From the NCBI GenBank assembly GCA_946629205.1, contig CAMOXP010000063.1:1-7406 (forward strand): 7,406 nt of DNA, written 5' to 3'. The position numbers and the translations under genes were made by a program. Positions 6,799 to 7,406 of this stretch are shown here, one piece after another; the stretch's first letter is position 1; each line of letters opens with the position of its first letter. The notes beneath the pieces were generated by a model. It was not told the origin of the DNA and ran no database searches. It worked only from the letters and a program-made list of their open reading frames with translations. The DNA comes from an uncultured Bacillota bacterium. GTDB taxonomy: Bacteria; Bacillota; Clostridia; Peptostreptococcales; Anaerovoracaceae.

Positions 6799-7368
6799 CT
6801 AGAATCCGCCGGTACCGTTCTTGTACTTGTCCAGCTCTTTCTTGAGCTGCAGATTCTCCATCTGAAGATCGAAGAAGCTGCTCTCCAGCTCTCTGCACTT
6901 GCCTTCGACTTCCTTGATCACATCTTCCATGCCGCTCTGGATCTGCGCCTTGGACTCCTCTGCCGCCGCCTTGAGACGTTCGATTTCAGCGTCCTTCTCA
7001 TGCAGCTGCTGCATCAGATCATCCTTCTGCGCAACGATGGCCTGCGTTTCTTCCTTATACTCCGTGAACGATTTCTTTGTCTCGTCCCAGAGCTGGACAT
7101 AGTGCTGCGCATCCTTCTCCAGCTGGATGTTCATGCTCTTGAGCTCTGCCATCTCGCTCGCGCTCATTGCCTGCTCGCTGGCGATGTTGACTGCCGCGAG
7201 GATCGCAATATTCTGAGGGGAAGCGCCGGCGGATTTCGCTGCGTCCGCGATCTCATACATCTTAGCATCCACACGGGCTGCATGTCTGATGATGTCCTCC
7301 TTCGGAAGATCACCGGAGATCGTGTACTCCTGGCCGTAGATCTTTACGTTTACTTTGTTGTTTTCCAT
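6799..7368 (-). CDS. zapA: ZapA-like cell division protein with extended coiled coil
   Basis: ZapA binds FtsZ and promotes bundling and stability of the Z-ring at mid-cell. Residues 1-90 fit the ZapA domain: a beta hairpin (KVNVKIYGQEYTISGD, 5-20), then helices with VDAKMYEIADAAK (33-45) and the conserved stretch NIAILAAVNIASEQ (53-66). Residues 70-183 form a long heptad-rich, Glu/Lys-rich coiled coil. At 189 residues it is about twice the length of Bacillus ZapA (about 85), a long form also seen in Clostridia. The start has GAGGAG at 7377-7382, 8 nt upstream. It lies directly before mutS2, a neighbourhood shared with other Bacillota. The family call is firm from the N-terminal half; the extended coil could add partners or change spacing between filaments, which is inference. 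It ends in TAG. Confidence 0.88.
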   Translation of the reverse strand: MENNKVNVKIYGQEYTISGDLPKEDIIRHAARVDAKMYEIADAAKSAGASPQNIAILAAVNIASEQAMSASEMAELKSMNIQLEKDAQHYVQLWDETKKSFTEYKEETQAIVAQKDDLMQQLHEKDAEIERLKAAAEESKAQIQSGMEDVIKEVEGKCRELESSFFDLQMENLQLKKELDKYKNGTGGF

Positions 7369-7388
7369 GATGAATTCTCCTCATACAG

Positions 7389-7401
7389 ATATAACTTATA
7401 T
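7389..7401. promoter_or_regulatory. AT-rich palindrome upstream of zapA, possible -10 region
   Basis: ATATAACTTATAT is a perfect inverted repeat with 6-nt arms around one central base, 6 nt upstream of the zapA ribosome binding site. On the minus strand it contains TATAAG (7395-7400), an acceptable -10 hexamer. The matching -35 box would lie beyond the right edge, so a promoter can be neither confirmed nor excluded. Confidence 0.3.
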
Positions 7402-7406
7402 GTCTC

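Overview
The window looks like a chromosomal housekeeping segment of an anaerobic, moderately GC-rich member of the Bacillota, probably Clostridia. The basis is the gene set and order (a ZapA-like cell-division protein, MutS2, a short ArgRS), Shine-Dalgarno sites of the GAGG/AAGGA type, a perfect consensus housekeeping-sigma promoter, and a small oxygen-sensitive-type radical SAM protein. I cannot name a genus from the sequence alone. I see no mobile element, CRISPR array, phage gene or GC shift suggesting recent transfer.

Everything real is on the minus strand and reads from the right edge to the left. The order is a ZapA-like protein (6799-7368), mutS2 (4407-6779), argS (2668-4386), a radical SAM protein (1753-2625), a TPR protein of unknown role (224-1672), tRNA-Asn(GUU) (77-151) and the 5' part of tRNA-Leu(UAA) (1-52, cut by the window edge). 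Gaps between the protein genes are 19, 20, 42 and 80 nt. None holds a convincing intrinsic terminator, so the five genes could be one transcription unit with additional internal control. There is no gene-free stretch over 300 nt.

The two tRNAs have their own promoter directly behind the TPR gene: TTGACA, a 17-nt spacer, then TATAAT. An A-rich upstream tract overlaps the last codons of the TPR gene. A 10-bp inverted repeat frames the -10 box. This is the most eye-catching non-coding structure in the window.

Functionally the genes span cell-division ring assembly (ZapA), ribosome-collision handling or DNA recombination control (MutS2), Arg-tRNA charging (ArgS), an unassigned radical SAM reaction, and an unassigned TPR scaffold. 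I did not find a strongly supported new system. The best candidates for novelty are the TPR protein with its acidic disordered tail, the radical SAM protein with CX4CX2C cysteine spacing, and the inverted repeat around the tRNA promoter.
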